DNA of 64,000 bases from Diadema setosum (lineage: Eukaryota; Echinodermata; Echinoidea; Diadematoida; Diadematidae), in assembly GCF_964275005.1 (NCBI RefSeq), contig NC_092688.1, forward strand, positions 23,427,440 through 23,491,439. The letters are read 5' to 3'. Both the position numbers and the translations under genes were made by a program. The notes beneath the pieces are model-generated. The model was not told where the DNA came from and ran no database searches. It worked only from the letters and a program-made list of their open reading frames with translations. Shown piece after piece: positions 22,301-32,242 of the stretch. Each line of letters begins with the position of its first letter. Position 1 is the stretch's first letter.

Positions 22301-25180
22301 GCATTTTATACTTAGATCCCAATTTTCATAGTTTGATCACCATGTTCTTTATATTTGCAATGATCTATTCAACATCCTAGCCGGATGTCATGTATATTTG
22401 CACTTTGCCATATTTGATGTACAGTACTTTTTCATTGAGAAATATACTCATGCTATAAAAAAAAAAGTGACATTGAAATTAATCAACCGTGTTATGGACC
22501 AATCGTTTCATGCATATCGAATGTGGCGCCATCTGCGTCATGCCTTCATAGTCTCATTATTTTTTCACATCTTTGTCCACAGACCAATGTGTTCATAAAG
22601 AATACAAAATAAATAAACCTTAGCATCTCTCACAGCAACTATCAATCATATTATACGACGTGAACGGAATTGTAATGATTAATGCGTCGCCCGTGCAATA
22701 TATGATATTATATGAAATGATATGTATATGAGTATCGTCAGGTATGACGATAACGTCACATTGTCAATTCAGTTCGATTGGTAGTGAGGTTGTGCTCAAA
22801 TTCTGTATCTGTGCCTGTATGGATAATCACGTCCAAGAAGTAACTGATGCCATTAAACTATTATTTTGGTTTGTTACAAAAAAGTAAAAAAAATATATAT
22901 ATATATACTTTGCTCTTAATATATTGTTATCTCTTGTCCCGTTGACATGTGCGATCTTGTCAAAATGAAAACAATTTCTTGATTACTGTTGGCATGACAC
23001 ATGTTCAGTGTTTCAAGTTATGCATGCTATCACCTTTTGCAGTCCTCTGTATGACACCTATCCAATCTCGTGCGTTATAATCATTAATGAATTTCTTCAA
23101 TATCTTTCAAAGGATGAAACTTTAACAGGCAAGAAGGCACATTCTTTTATCCAGTATAACACATAGAGTTGATACAAAACATTTCATTTCTTTCTTTATC
23201 TATTATTCATGTGTAATTAACAGCCCTTACTTACGGAATGATAGGAGGATTTGCTTTTCTGGCGCTGCTGGGGGCATATTTTCTCGGAAAGAAAGCCAGA
23301 GATTGTGCCAACAATATTAGAGTAAGTATAGTTAATGAACCTTTGGAATAACGAATCTTATTTCATTTTTGGATTAACTAAGCTTCAGAATAGCGAAAAT
23401 TATTCCGTATTTAAAACCGCAAACCTTTGGAATAACGCCACAAATGTTGGCATTAACAAATCATTTTTCATTTCTGAATTTAAGGACATCTAGGTATAGG
23501 AAATTTTGGAAAAGCGAACCTCCTGAATAACAAACCTTATATTTCATTTCGGTACCGTCGAAATAACAAATCCCACCCCGAAAAGCTAACTGCTTTTGCT
23601 TTCTATCAAAGCCTGGAGAAAACATACTTTCCCACCTAAATGAAAACCTAAATCTAAAAATGTAAGATCCTTCATTTTTTTCTATGAAAAATGCAAACGC
23701 GTTGATCTCTGCTGAAGTTGTATTCTTTCTGTTCATAGCGCTTCAGATTACCTTGTATTATTATCGTACCAAAGAAAAGGTTGTGGTACTGGAATGATAT
23801 CAAGATTTGTATGTATTTTATTTTAGTTTGTCAAATAAATATTACATTAAATAAGTATCACATCAAAATCAATTCCAAACTGATAGAGAATCTGTCATGC
23901 TTGGGGTTCTTATGAAGCGGGGCAGTATGTTGGTTTATAAAATCAGTGTTCTTTTAAATTTAAGGAAACAAGTCTTCTAAACTTCCATAAATTGAGTGTT
24001 TTGGAGATTAATTTCTTCTCCGTTCTGTTGTGTATATCATTACCAGTATTTAATTTCGTCATGTAAGCTATAAACACGACGTTTCTACAACTTCAGTTGG
24101 TTCCTATCCTTTTTTTTTATTTCACAGAACCACACAATTGATGCGGAAATGAGTGTCAAGAAAGAACCAAACATAGATAATTCAGCTCTTATGAAAAAGA
24201 AGGAAGAGAAAGACTTTACCCAGTCTACCAATATCGATGCCGAAGAAAGGAGCTTTGATGTAGACGGTTACCTTCTTCCCACTGCTGGTTCACAGAGAGT
24301 CAGATACCAAGCCCATGCGAGTCATCCATTGCCAGAGATTTGTCACATTGACACTAATCTTGAATCAACAAGCTACGAAGAAATTGACTCAGACTGCCCT
24401 CAGTCGGTGGCCATCCCAAAACAGCAGGATCGTCGCGAGTTCGAAGTTACAAATACGACCAAAAACCGCAACACAGTAGCGAAAGGCCTGAATGATCCAT
24501 CTTATTCAGTTTCCATCTATGCAAGCAAGCAACGTGAAGAATATGAGGAGGATACATGTGGCTATATTATTCTCGAAGCAGATGCTGGTGACACCGTTAG
24601 TTGCAACATTTCCTCTACACGTCAAGTTTCTGCAATTATTAACAGAAACGAAAGCCTCAACGCGGTGGCGAAAGACCTAAGTGATCCATCTTATTCAGTT
24701 TCCATCTATGCACGCAAGCAACGTGAAGAATTAGAGGAGGATACATGTAGCTACATTATTCCCGAAGCTGATGCGGATGAAACCGTTAGTTGCAGCCATC
24801 CATCCACACGCCAAGTTTCTTCAATTAGCAACAGAAATGAAAGCCTCAACGCGGTAGCGAAAGACCTGAATGTTCCATGTTATTCAGTTTCCATCTATGC
24901 AAGCAAGCAAGGTGAAAAAATTGATGAGGATACATGTGGTTATGTTATTCCAGAAGCAGATGCTGGTAAAACCGTTAGTTGCAGCAATTCACCCACTCGG
25001 AAAGATTCTGCAATTATTCAAAGAAATGAAAGTCGAAGCACATTAGCGAACGACCTGAATGATCCATCTTATTCTATTTCCATCTATGCAAGCAAGCAAC
25101 GTGAAGAAATTGATGAGGATGGAAGTGGCTACTTAATTCCTGAAACAGATGCTGGTGAAACCTTTATTAGCAAGCATTAA
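8917..25180 (+). CDS. Gene A: CUB-like/SRCR/WSC/Sushi single-pass receptor with repeat tail (8 exons)
   Basis: Predicted type I membrane receptor of 783 residues. The exons are 8917-9001, 9680-9997, 12493-12708, 13146-13229, 13980-14255, 21457-21678, 23224-23321 and 24128-25180. They sum to 2352 nt, exactly 784 codons, with phases matching at every junction, which is strong support for the model. Order: signal peptide, CUB-like domain, six-cysteine SRCR (two exons), WSC-like domain, Sushi/CCP domain, transmembrane helix, basic stop-transfer (GKKAR), and a tail with four 63-residue repeats rich in tyrosine. The combination suggests extracellular ligand recognition, perhaps of glycans or microbes, coupled to tyrosine-phosphorylation signalling; that role is inferred. 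Gene B on the other strand is a paralogue. I do not recognise a named gene. UTRs, and any short stalk exons like those of gene B, were not located. Confidence 0.85.
9303..9572. repeat. Tandem duplication, ~139-bp unit, in gene A intron 1
   Basis: A unit starting near GCATTTTGATGACATGAACC at 9305 repeats at 9444. Both copies end in CTTTGTTGGCATAGCA. The first copy has an expanded T-run. Confidence 0.85.
9680..9997 (+). CDS. Gene A exon 2: CUB-like domain
   Basis: A 318-nt, phase 1-1 exon after acceptor TTCTGCAG, ending at donor GTAAGT. Four cysteines (YLTC, IWC, RNC, KCYDG) and the pattern W-x-VQAPRGRRI, then FYIVDEISNKTSRTL, then SPVLSLTHQTRLRVW resemble the CUB fold (W-x-I-x-AP-x-G-x-R-I, the D-x-L-x-I-x-D-G region, the final Cys strand). 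The match is by eye and remote. It aligns along its length with exon 2 of gene B. Confidence 0.75.
10290..10520. repeat. Imperfect inverted repeat, probable MITE remnant
   Basis: The stretch with ATTCAAAGTTCATTTGATGA and TTTTGAAATGGCCGAGAT (about 10319-10375) is roughly complementary to ATCTCAATCATTTCAAAACC...CATCAAATAAACTTTGAATTCC (about 10449-10500), separated by a ~75-nt middle. No coding capacity. Confidence 0.5.
11336..12346 (-). mobile_element. MITE family 1, copy with foldback insert
   Basis: It starts TGTGACCGTGCATCACAAAA and ends TTTTGTGGTGCAGGGTCACA, an inverted-repeat pair also seen on the copies at 15103 and 50561, here in the opposite orientation. It is longer than the others because a TTCGTTATTCCGAAGG-type foldback (11703-12030) sits in the middle. 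It lies in gene A intron 2. Confidence 0.7.
11703..12030. repeat. TTCGTTATTCCGAAGG short-period foldback repeat
   Basis: About eight tandem copies of a ~16-bp unit, GGTTCGTTATTCCGAA, on the left are followed by the reverse complement (AACGAACCTTCGGAAT) on the right, so the block forms a long hairpin. Decayed pieces of the same repeat occur at 21861-21890, 23330-23575, 41515-41710 and around 50525 and 51255. Confidence 0.85.
12493..12708 (+). CDS. Gene A exon 3: SRCR domain, N-terminal part
   Basis: A 216-nt, phase 1-1 exon after a long T-run acceptor, with donor GTAAGT. It encodes VELVDGPSPLEG, YVCFDGF, ELVCGELGFPAAE and LSCPDG. These match the scavenger receptor cysteine-rich pattern V-x-L-V-x-G-x-S-x-x-E-G, VC-D-D-G, VVC-R-Q-L-G-F. 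The exon is the same length as exon 3 of gene B. Confidence 0.85.
13146..13229 (+). CDS. Gene A exon 4: SRCR domain, C-terminal part
   Basis: An 84-nt, phase 1-1 exon. It encodes GYQSPRLMGC, TECF and VRLKCR, supplying the last three of six cysteines, the count expected of a group A-like SRCR domain. With exon 3 the domain is about 100 residues, the usual length. Confidence 0.8.
13278..13360. repeat. (CA)n followed by (GA)n microsatellite
   Basis: An AC run to about 13328 is followed by a GA run with interruptions, in gene A intron 4. Confidence 0.95.
13980..14255 (+). CDS. Gene A exon 5: WSC-like domain
   Basis: A 276-nt, phase 1-1 exon. EPGFLGCYLGDQ, FTVHSDDECVFTCRR and KCMCFQSE follow the WSC pattern (Y-x-G-C-Y, S-x-E-x-C-x-x-x-C, C-x-C-G), a putative carbohydrate-binding cysteine module. 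Donor GTAAGT at 14256. It matches gene B exon 5, which is 15 nt longer. Confidence 0.8.
15103..15822 (+). mobile_element. MITE family 1, 720-bp complete copy with TA duplication
   Basis: Terminal inverted repeats TGTGACCCTGCAACTCAAAA and TTTTGAGGTGCACGGTCACA. The element is flanked on both sides by TA, as expected of Tc1/mariner-type insertion. No ORF of note. It is very similar over its whole length to 50561-51251. It lies in gene A intron 5. Confidence 0.8.
16539..17539 (-). pseudogene. LINE 1 ORF2, C-terminal reverse transcriptase part
   Basis: Two overlapping frames (17539-17009 and 17021-16539). The first carries GVPQGSILGPLLCLLYIND and the RT catalytic box FADDT in VVFADDTNVF. The second is the thumb and C-terminal region (LRILLYIYNATILPHLTYC). 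The frame changes near 17015 and again near 17530 where it meets the upstream ORF, so the polymerase cannot be made in one piece. Confidence 0.88.
17515..18312 (-). pseudogene. LINE 1 ORF2, central reverse transcriptase part
   Basis: It contains NYRPISLLSIFGKIFEK, QFGFRSGHST and FLDLSKAFDTLNH, the RT fingers motifs. It is in the same frame as the endonuclease ORF upstream, separated from it by a stop codon at the end of YREAA (about 18382). It shifts frame after YGIRGI near 17535. Confidence 0.88.
18382..19458 (-). pseudogene. LINE 1 ORF2, endonuclease domain
   Basis: A 358-residue open stretch beginning MNESCIYPHICSQY. AP-endonuclease-like motifs in order: FHCNIRSLKKN, LGITETWL, RPGGGVGLFI, IGVLYRPPG, MMGDFNIN and SDHMPIFL. 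It ends at a premature stop in frame with the reverse transcriptase. Confidence 0.9.
20009..20743 (-). CDS. LINE 1 ORF1 protein
   Basis: 244 residues. After a basic and acidic N-terminus, a long coiled coil (about residues 50-98, LQVQLQEKRKEIDSLSSQL) leads to SRRNSLRIFGLKES and HRGILVKFCSYKTR, typical of L1-like ORF1 RNA-binding proteins. The ORF is intact. The 5' leader contains the word CCGCCATCTTGCCC just upstream. Confidence 0.85.
   Translation of the reverse strand: MPSTKKSADLSIATIVDELLGNDGFLAKMREIIKTVVKEVVDATSKSFSVDIEKNTGQIHDLQVQLQEKRKEIDSLSSQLTSCEHRLSSVEHQLHDLQQYSRRNSLRIFGLKESPSESTEQLALGVLRERLDLEISATDIDRCHRVGKTQDGKHRGILVKFCSYKTRSKVITARRKLKGSGISIQEDLTARKQELYRKVYTSKKVASAWTSDGRIFAQLKTQRGQPSPRPCVISSVSDCTRLQL
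21457..21678 (+). CDS. Gene A exon 6: Sushi/CCP domain
   Basis: A 222-nt, phase 1-1 exon, the same length as exon 6 of gene B. FCDHLSSVEDGYWDS, YGS-like FGSTATMTCKRGF, NGSATLQCV, and W-N-A-S-V-P-S-C form the four-cysteine complement control module. The donor is GTTTGT, weaker than the others, but phases match the next exon. Confidence 0.9.
23224..23321 (+). CDS. Gene A exon 7: transmembrane helix
   Basis: A 98-nt exon (phase 1 to 0) after acceptor TTAACAG and before donor GTAAGT. It encodes ALTYGMIGGFAFLALLGAYF followed by LGKKARD, a single membrane span with a basic cytoplasmic flank. Confidence 0.85.
24128..25180 (+). CDS. Gene A exon 8: cytoplasmic tail with four 63-residue repeats
   Basis: It starts after TTTCACAG (NHTIDAEMSVKKEPN) and ends in a TAA stop. 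From 24476 a 189-bp unit repeats at 24665, 24854 and 25043; the last copy is cut short. Each unit carries DPSYSVSIYASKQREE and then GYIIPEADAG (YIIL, YIIP, YVIP, YLIP in order). Outside the repeats there is HLPEI-like acidic sequence and SYEEIDSDCP. Tyr-hydrophobic-hydrophobic-Pro resembles phosphotyrosine docking sites for PLC-gamma-type SH2 domains; this is inference. The repeats are the fastest-changing part relative to gene B, which lacks them. Confidence 0.9.
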   Translation, partial: NHTIDAEMSVKKEPNIDNSALMKKKEEKDFTQSTNIDAEERSFDVDGYLLPTAGSQRVRYQAHASHPLPEICHIDTNLESTSYEEIDSDCPQSVAIPKQQDRREFEVTNTTKNRNTVAKGLNDPSYSVSIYASKQREEYEEDTCGYIILEADAGDTVSCNISSTRQVSAIINRNESLNAVAKDLSDPSYSVSIYARKQREELEEDTCSYIIPEADADETVSCSHPSTRQVSSISNRNESLNAVAKDLNVPCYSVSIYASKQGEKIDEDTCGYVIPEADAGKTVSCSNSPTRKDSAIIQRNESRSTLANDLNDPSYSISIYASKQREEIDEDGSGYLIPETDAGETFISKH

Positions 25181-25459
25181 AATGTAATGTTATTTGGTAA
25201 TTTATCAAAGAGTATCCTCATAGGGTGAGAGTTCTCAATATTATTCTTAATTATGTGATACATGTAAGTGTCTTAATCGTATAACCCGGAATCGCTAGAT
25301 AATCCGTATACTTGACTGCCAATAATGAACACATATACACCAGGCGTTTCTCACTAATACAGAGATACTTCACGTGCTTTAACCAACCAGTCATACATGT
25401 CACAATCGAAAGCATAAATTCTCCATGTTGTGTGTACTGCATATCATTTTGCATGTAAA

Positions 25460-25465
25460 AATAAA
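25460..25465 (+). terminator. Candidate polyadenylation signal of gene A
   Basis: AATAAA about 280 bp after the stop codon in AT-rich sequence. No transcript evidence. Confidence 0.4.
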
Positions 25466-25894
25466 TAGAATAATACTCTTCTTTTTAATCGATGAAATTG
25501 TGTAGCAAGCTCCTTAGATGGTGTGAGTGTATTCTATCAATAAGGACTCAACTACTGAAAATCTGTTCCACAGTTCTCTGGCCTGGCCTGAAAATCTGCA
25601 TGTTTTTCTGGTTAGTGTGTTTCTGCCACTTTTTAGGTCTATTCATAAAGTGAACGTGATATGTTATTCTATTTTTTTTTTTGTAAGGCACACGGAATGG
25701 ATACCCGCAATTATTTAACATAATTAATTGTACAATATTTTAGATACCTCTACCCTTCATTTTACTTGAATGCTGTGCATTTATTGTTATTTGGGGATTA
25801 AGAACGACTATTACGTTGCAACTACATCGACGTAAATAAGCACTGAATTGATCAGTGTTGTAGTAGTAGCCATGATAAAAAATCATAGGCGTAC

Positions 25895-25972
25895 ATACTC
25901 GAGCAGGATTCGAACCTACGACCTCCTGATCACCGGACAGGCGTCATCTCCACTAGACCACCGAGCTTTCGC
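25895..25972 (-). pseudogene. tRNA-derived SINE head
   Basis: On the minus strand: AGCTCGGTGGTCTAGTGG (A-box-like), CGCCTGTCCGGTGATCAGG, AGGTC, and a well-paired T arm around GGTTCGAATCC (B box). The acceptor pairs only partly and position 33 is not T, so this is a tRNA-derived repeat rather than a working tRNA. Confidence 0.6.
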
Positions 25973-27340
25973 CCCACAGCAAGTGTTGGTTCTAATCCTT
26001 ATAGCATGCAGCGGGTACTGCGTAATTATTCAATTATAGTATTGGACTATTATGTCGCATAAGATTCTGCCCTTCACATTATCATTATTTCCTCAAGGTG
26101 CAATAGAAAAAAAAATCTTTCCGAAATCAATCACGAACAAACAAATTAATGCCCTCATCAGATCTGGTACTTCGATTTTCCTCCAAAAATGTTTGCCATT
26201 GATTGATGCAGAGACCCTTTTTTGGCATAAAACTTCTTGACATCAACATCGTATATAATGTGGCAACAGTAATCCTTTTTACCAGGAAAAAAAAAAGTCT
26301 GTATGAATAATGACAAACCTTATAATCTCGACAAAACAAGCTGCAGGGAATCATTTATCCTTTCTTTAATCATTCGAGTCTTTTAAATTCAAAACAAATA
26401 TATTAGTAGTTTGAAGCTTTTCATGAAGTGTACACTGGTCTGTGATGTACTGAACTGTACTGTTGGTGTGGAAATTCTTCAAGATATCTCAAAAAATCAG
26501 TTGGAAATTCTTTGTAGAACATTAAGATGATAATAACCCTCACTGACTAATGGTACGCCATTCTTTGAACCGTTTCTCGCCTTCACGACTTTTCATTTTA
26601 AGTAAATGTCCTTGTCCGAGAATTTTAGGGGACTCGAAAGTAATATACATTGTTTGTTATTATCAGTGATATGATCATTCCGTGAATGGCGCCGCGCCGC
26701 CGTGGCTGCAGCAAAATTCTATAAGCAGTATACGAAACTACATCTTGTTATGGTATCTAATGAAAATATTTCGGTCTTCACATGCATCAGACTCCATATA
26801 AGTAAATAACTTTAGGTTTTATAACAACCTTTATTTATGTTTGTGCCTTATACTGTATTCCTTAATTGCCAGGAATATCAACATGAACATGTTTCGGAAA
26901 CTTAATTGAATAGATTCGTGGTCGATTGTTTGACAAACTATGAGTCATAATGATCTTTTGTTCTATCTAATTTTCTTTCATTGGCCTTCACCGAATCAAT
27001 AGCATACTTGAGTGGTATTTGAATTTCATAAAAACGTATCACTTCCTCAATAGCCTGGGGAATTTGAGTAGTAGGATATCATAATGCAATGACAAGCAGA
27101 GTTTTATATATCAATCAAATCAATTAATGGTGCTTTTAAGTGGTTGATCTGTTATATGCCGTTGTTTCACTTCCTTGAAAGCCTGGGAAGAGACAGGACA
27201 ATACAATGAATCAAATATCCTAACTTTCAGTTTCGTAGGGCCTGCAGTTAGCTTTTTTTAAATATATATATACTCAGGGAGAATACTGGGTAGCTGCGCA
27301 GGCTCATCACGCGCTGTCGGAAACCTTGTCACCAGGTTCA

Positions 27341-27374
<34 letters not shown>

Positions 27375-28000
27375 GCGACAATACCATCTTCTGTACAGAC
27401 GCTTAAAATCGTTCCTCTGAGCGTCTCAAGCAGTATTGCAGACACAGCATACTAAGCAAACTAGCGTAATATTCATGCATGTCAAATTCAACTCATTATA
27501 AGTTCTTTGATAAAGCAACAGTAATATTCACAAGCATAATGACAATCAGCCTTAGAATCCTCGGGATTAAAACGTGTGTAATATTTGTATTTTGTAACGT
27601 TAAATAAAGAAGACTATGCCGAACTAATTTCTGCGCATTATGCTCTGAATGTATTATGCACATAGTGTTTTATCTCATATCTGCTTTCGTCTAATCTCTA
27701 CGTTCGTTTAAGATCTCTGGTATCCTAAAACAACGTGAATATAAGTATCATCAGATGCGAAGATGCCATACAGCTTCTCTCGCACTTTGTCTTCCACATC
27801 TCTTCTGAGCATATCCTTCTCCAATACACAATTAAACTATTGAAGCGAAGAGAGTGCTATAATTATACATAATTATATATATATGTATATATACATAGGC
27901 CAACATACACATTTTTTTTTTTACATTCATGTACACATGCAACATTTGTATCTATTTTTGTTTTATGTACACGTACACACACACACACACATATATATAT

Positions 28001-28046
<46 letters not shown>

Positions 28047-28739
28047 TTGTATGTATATGAAGGAAACACTGTAGTGCATTCAACCCCAACACTTTGAATC
28101 TTTGAAGAGATCATATTGCAGAATGGACGTCGAAAGGTTTCTATAGATGCATTTAGATGCATTTAAAGCGACGCTGTGAAACGCCTACCAACGACCAATG
28201 CCATACAGATACTGGCTGTTCTTTTTACTAGTAGGTGGGGAAGTTGGGGGTGCCTCTATATTCACATATGCACATTTGCACTTCCACACGTACACCATCA
28301 CACACGCACACACACACGCACACACACACACACACACATGGGAAATGGGAATGACTATAAGTGACACATAAGATGAACCTCGACTCATTTGATTACCCTC
28401 ATGAGATGTGCAATCCTTTATTTGCGAAGAGTCTTGCGTTATTACATGTACTTCTTGCTTACAATATTTTATATCATGAATAAGTATATGTTTGAAAAGA
28501 TTTTATTTTCTGCATTTCATATTTTCTTTCAGAATAACAAAAATAACAAAGGCAGGTTCAATTACAGAAATACAATTCTGAAAATTATTGACATATTACA
28601 TAGTAAGTCATATTTTTTATGTAAAGACAAATGAAACGTTAAATAACATACAAAATGTTTATATGGCCAATAATGACTTAATTCACAGTACAATATATAA
28701 TATATACATATGATGCAGAGGGCCGCCGTTATAAGCCGT
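25973..28739. other. Intergenic, AT-rich
   Basis: No supported gene. It holds a T-run at 27343-27370, (CA)n/(TA)n microsatellites at 27975-28042 and (CA)n at 28290-28338. The small ORFs here are produced by the microsatellites. Confidence 0.6.
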
Positions 28740-29048
28740 GCTTGAACAGACGGACAGCCAGAGTTAAATTACCATTTTTTATTGTAGTACTTGAACACTA
28801 ATACAGATGGGCCATGTTAAAGTGCGCGTAAATCCAGTTTTATACAATTACTTGGTAAACAGGAGTGGTGCCTGTGAGTGCGTGTGCAGGTGATGAAGCG
28901 CGAAAGTGTTGATGGTCAGCACTTCTAAGAAAATGATTGGATATGTTATAATATGGGCGAAGGGTCAAGCAGCAAAGTAAAAGAAAAGGAAAAGGGGGTG
29001 GACCAAATATTGCCTTGTTGTTGAGTATAAGAGGTACATGTTTAATGA

Positions 29049-30280
29049 TTACTGTACCGTATGATATTGTGCCAAGAAATATTTCTTTGTATTTGCCTTA
29101 AAGGAATAGAGAGATGTGCACTGTTTTATGTGGAGAGGGAGTGAATTCCAAATATCAGGCCCGTTATGCCGAATTGATTTTTGAGCTAATAGGAGTTTAG
29201 GGTTATTCAAATGGAAATCATTACGATGGCGCGTGGGGTAAGCATGGACATCCCTGTTAAGGGAAAATGCGTTGTGGAAGAGTGGGAGTAGATTTTGCGT
29301 GTATTTGAACATAAATATAGCTGTTTGAAATTTGTGTATATCGTCAACTTTAAGAACTTTTAGTCTAAGGAATAATGGATCAGTATGTTCTAGATAATGT
29401 GAGTTGGTACATATTCTTATTGCCTTTTTCTGTAAAAGAAAAATAACATTTACTTTGGTTTTATTACAGTTTCCCCAGACAACATTACAATAATTAATGT
29501 ACGGTAAGATTAATGCATTGTATAACATAATGAGTACTTTTTCCGTTACAAAATATTTTAATCTCCGAAGTATTCCAATGGCTTTGGATATTAATGTGGT
29601 TATATTGTCAATGTGGTTATTCCAATTTAAGTTGGAGTCAAGGGTTACCCCTAAGAACTTAGTTGATTTTTTTCCAATAATGGGCATACCATCAATAATA
29701 ATGTTATTAGGCATTATCGATTGCAAATGTGAAGTATTGAAGTTTATAAAACACGTTTTATCTATATTTAGTGATAATTTATTGCATTTAAACCATGTAG
29801 AAATTTTTGCAAGCTCAGAATTAAGTATATCAACTAGTGTGTTTAAACAGTTGTGAGAGTAGAAGACACTGGTATCGTCCGCGAATAATACATAGGTGAG
29901 AAGGGTTGAGGAATTTATGATATCGTTGATATATATAAGAAAAAGTAGAGGTCCTAAAATGGATCCCTGTGGTACACCGCAAGTAATATATGACTTAAGC
30001 GAGGTACTTGAATGAAATGCTACGTATTGCTGACGTTGGGATAAATAATCTCGGAACCAGGAAAGAACTATTCCTCTTATGCCATAATTATGTAGCTTTT
30101 TTAATAAAATTCCATGATCTATTGTATCAAAGGCCTTGCTCAGGTCCATAAAAACTCCTATCACGTGCTGTTTGTTCGCAATAGAATCGATAATTTTGTC
30201 ACAAGTTTGAATGATTGCAAAATCTGTAGAAAAACCTTTGCGAAAGCCAAATTGGTTAGGATTTAAAATGTGGTTATCAA
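29049..30280 (-). pseudogene. LINE 2 ORF2, reverse transcriptase part
   Basis: LNPNQFGFRKGFSTDF, VFMDLSKAFDTIDH, GVPQGSILGPLLFLIYIND and the catalytic VLFADDTSVF, then an intact C-terminal region to a TAA at 29049. It is open from the MITE to the end. The N-terminal fingers region lies on the other side of the MITE. Confidence 0.9.
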
Positions 30281-30284
30281 CCAG

Positions 30285-30475
30285 GGTCCCATTGCATAAA
30301 ACTTTTTTAGCAACCTTAGAAAATTCTGGTTGGGATTTGCCCAACCAGAATTTTTTAAGGTTGCTAATCTAAGAATGTAAAATCCGTTGCATAAAAACTC
30401 TGGTTGGGAGCTTCCAACCGGAATTTTGTGATTTCAACCGGAAAAAAATCCGGTTGGAGTTTTATGCAACGGGCC
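30285..30475. mobile_element. MITE family 2, copy in LINE 2, CCAG target duplication
   Basis: 191 bp with ends GGTCCCATTGCATAAAAC and GTTTTATGCAACGGGCC, flanked by CCAG at 30281-30284 and 30476-30479. Removing the element and one CCAG restores a continuous LINE reading frame (YKFLVDNHILNPNQF), which fixes the boundaries exactly. The inside contains further inverted CAACC/GGTTG words. Confidence 0.88.
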
Positions 30476-30559
30476 CCAGAAACTTATACAAACGTTCATG
30501 TGCAATCTTTTCAAGGATTTTGGAAATGACGGGCAATAATGAAATTGGACGATAATTCT

Positions 30560-32242
30560 TTATTTGGGACGCATCATCTTTTTTTTGTGAATAGGGATTA
30601 CTTTCGCAATCTTTAAAGAATTTGGGAAGATCCCAGTAGATAATGATAAGTTACAAATATGTACTATGGGGGTTACTAAAAAATGTATTATTTGTTTTAG
30701 TAAATGCATACTTAATCCATCGTGGCCACAAGATCTACTCGACTTAAAAGATCGAACAATATTCAGTATTTCATTTTCATTCGTGGGAGTAAAGAATAAA
30801 GAATTATTATTACTTTCTGGAAGGTAATCTGTAAAATTTCCAGCGTTTGGAAGTATTGTTGAGGCGAGATTGGGGCCTATGTTGGTAAAGAACTTATTAA
30901 AACAATTTGCAATGATTTCAGGGTCGTTAATATCTTGGTCATTTTCGGAAATAACAGTCGGGAGTTCTTTCTTTTTATTCTTAATAAGGTCATTGATAGT
31001 TCGCCACAGTTTGGATTTACTGTCCTTATTTGATTCTAGTATGTCTGAATAATATCTCTTTCGAGATGCCCGGATTAATGTGGTTAATGTATTTCGATAT
31101 GTTCTGTATTTTGCTTTGTTCTGTGGTGTTGGTTTACGTAAGGACATTTTATATAAGCGATTACGGGTGAGTATAGAACGCATTAGCCCTTTGGTAATCC
31201 ATGGTTGTTTTGTTTTTGCGCGATTGTTCTTATTAACTAAGGGAATACGATTATTATAATAATAAAGAAATTTATGCAAAAACATTTCGTAAGATAAATT
31301 CGCGTCATTGACCGAAGTCACATCTTGCCATTGTTCGCGTGATAAATCAGGTATTAATGAATTAATATTTTCGTGAGATTCTTTTCTTCGCGTTCTATAG
31401 CATTTTTGTTTTGGTTGAACGTTTCCAATCTGCTCGTGAATGGTAAATATTGGAAGATGATCAGATATATCTGAATAAAGTATACCATTAGTATAATTTT
31501 TATCAATAATGTTAGAGAAGATGTTGTCGATTAAAGTCTCAGTTGACGTAGTGTTACAGATTCTCGTAGGCTTATTAATGTGAGGATAAAGACTACTTAA
31601 TGATAATGTGTTATGAAATCTAGAAGAATTATGGTTTGTCGTACTTAGTAAATCAATATTGTAATCCCCCATTAAGAACAAACTTTTATTTTCATGAATA
31701 ATTGTATTTGAAAAAATTTCAATGCTGTCTAAAAATAAATCTATTTCGTTATTTGGTGATCTATAGATAATACCTATAATAATATTTTTAGTTTTATCAT
31801 TTATAATTTCAACAAATAAACTTTCAACACCATTAATGGATAAGTCAGGTCGGAGTTTGTAACGAAGTTGATTATGTATATACAAGGCTACTCCACCTCC
31901 TCTTCCAGTCCTTCTATCTGCACGAATCATATCATAATTTTGAATACTAAACATATTTGGGGAGACATAATGCAACCAAGTTTCAGAAATTCCTATTACG
32001 GAAAAGGCAAAATGGTGAAGAGAGTTTAAGAGCGTTTCGATTGATTCAAAGTTCTTATTCAAGCTTCGTGAATTGATATGAATGAGGCTGAAGTATTTAT
32101 CTATGGAAAAACTGTGAACAGATCGACTGTCATTTCCAGTTTGGGGGCAAAATTCGGAATTGAATTCGTCAATTGTGAAGTATTCACTATGATGATCTGT
32201 TAAATATTGGTCCTCAGCTTCGTGTGCAGGTTCGTTATTCAT
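30560..32242 (-). pseudogene. LINE 2 ORF2, endonuclease and linker
   Basis: 560 residues from MNNEPAHEAEDQ. Endonuclease motifs: LIHINSRSLNKN, IGISETWLH, GRGGGVALYIHN, IGIIYRSP, LMGDYNIDLL and SDHLPIFTI. It continues to KIAKVIPIHKK where an eight-A run shifts the frame; the RT fingers (NYRPISLLP) continue in another frame. Confidence 0.9.

Noticed and set aside
25895-25972. Functional tRNA gene
   Set aside because: B box and T arm are good but the anticodon loop and acceptor stem are not; a tRNA-derived SINE fits better.
27863-28162. ORFs rich in Tyr-Ile or Cys-Val at 27.9, 41.1, 46.0 and 57.6 kb
   Set aside because: Translations of (TA)n and (CA)n microsatellites.
29049-30344. Reverse transcriptase as a host or group II intron gene
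   Set aside because: Endonuclease, RT motif order and layout are those of a CR1/L2-group LINE.
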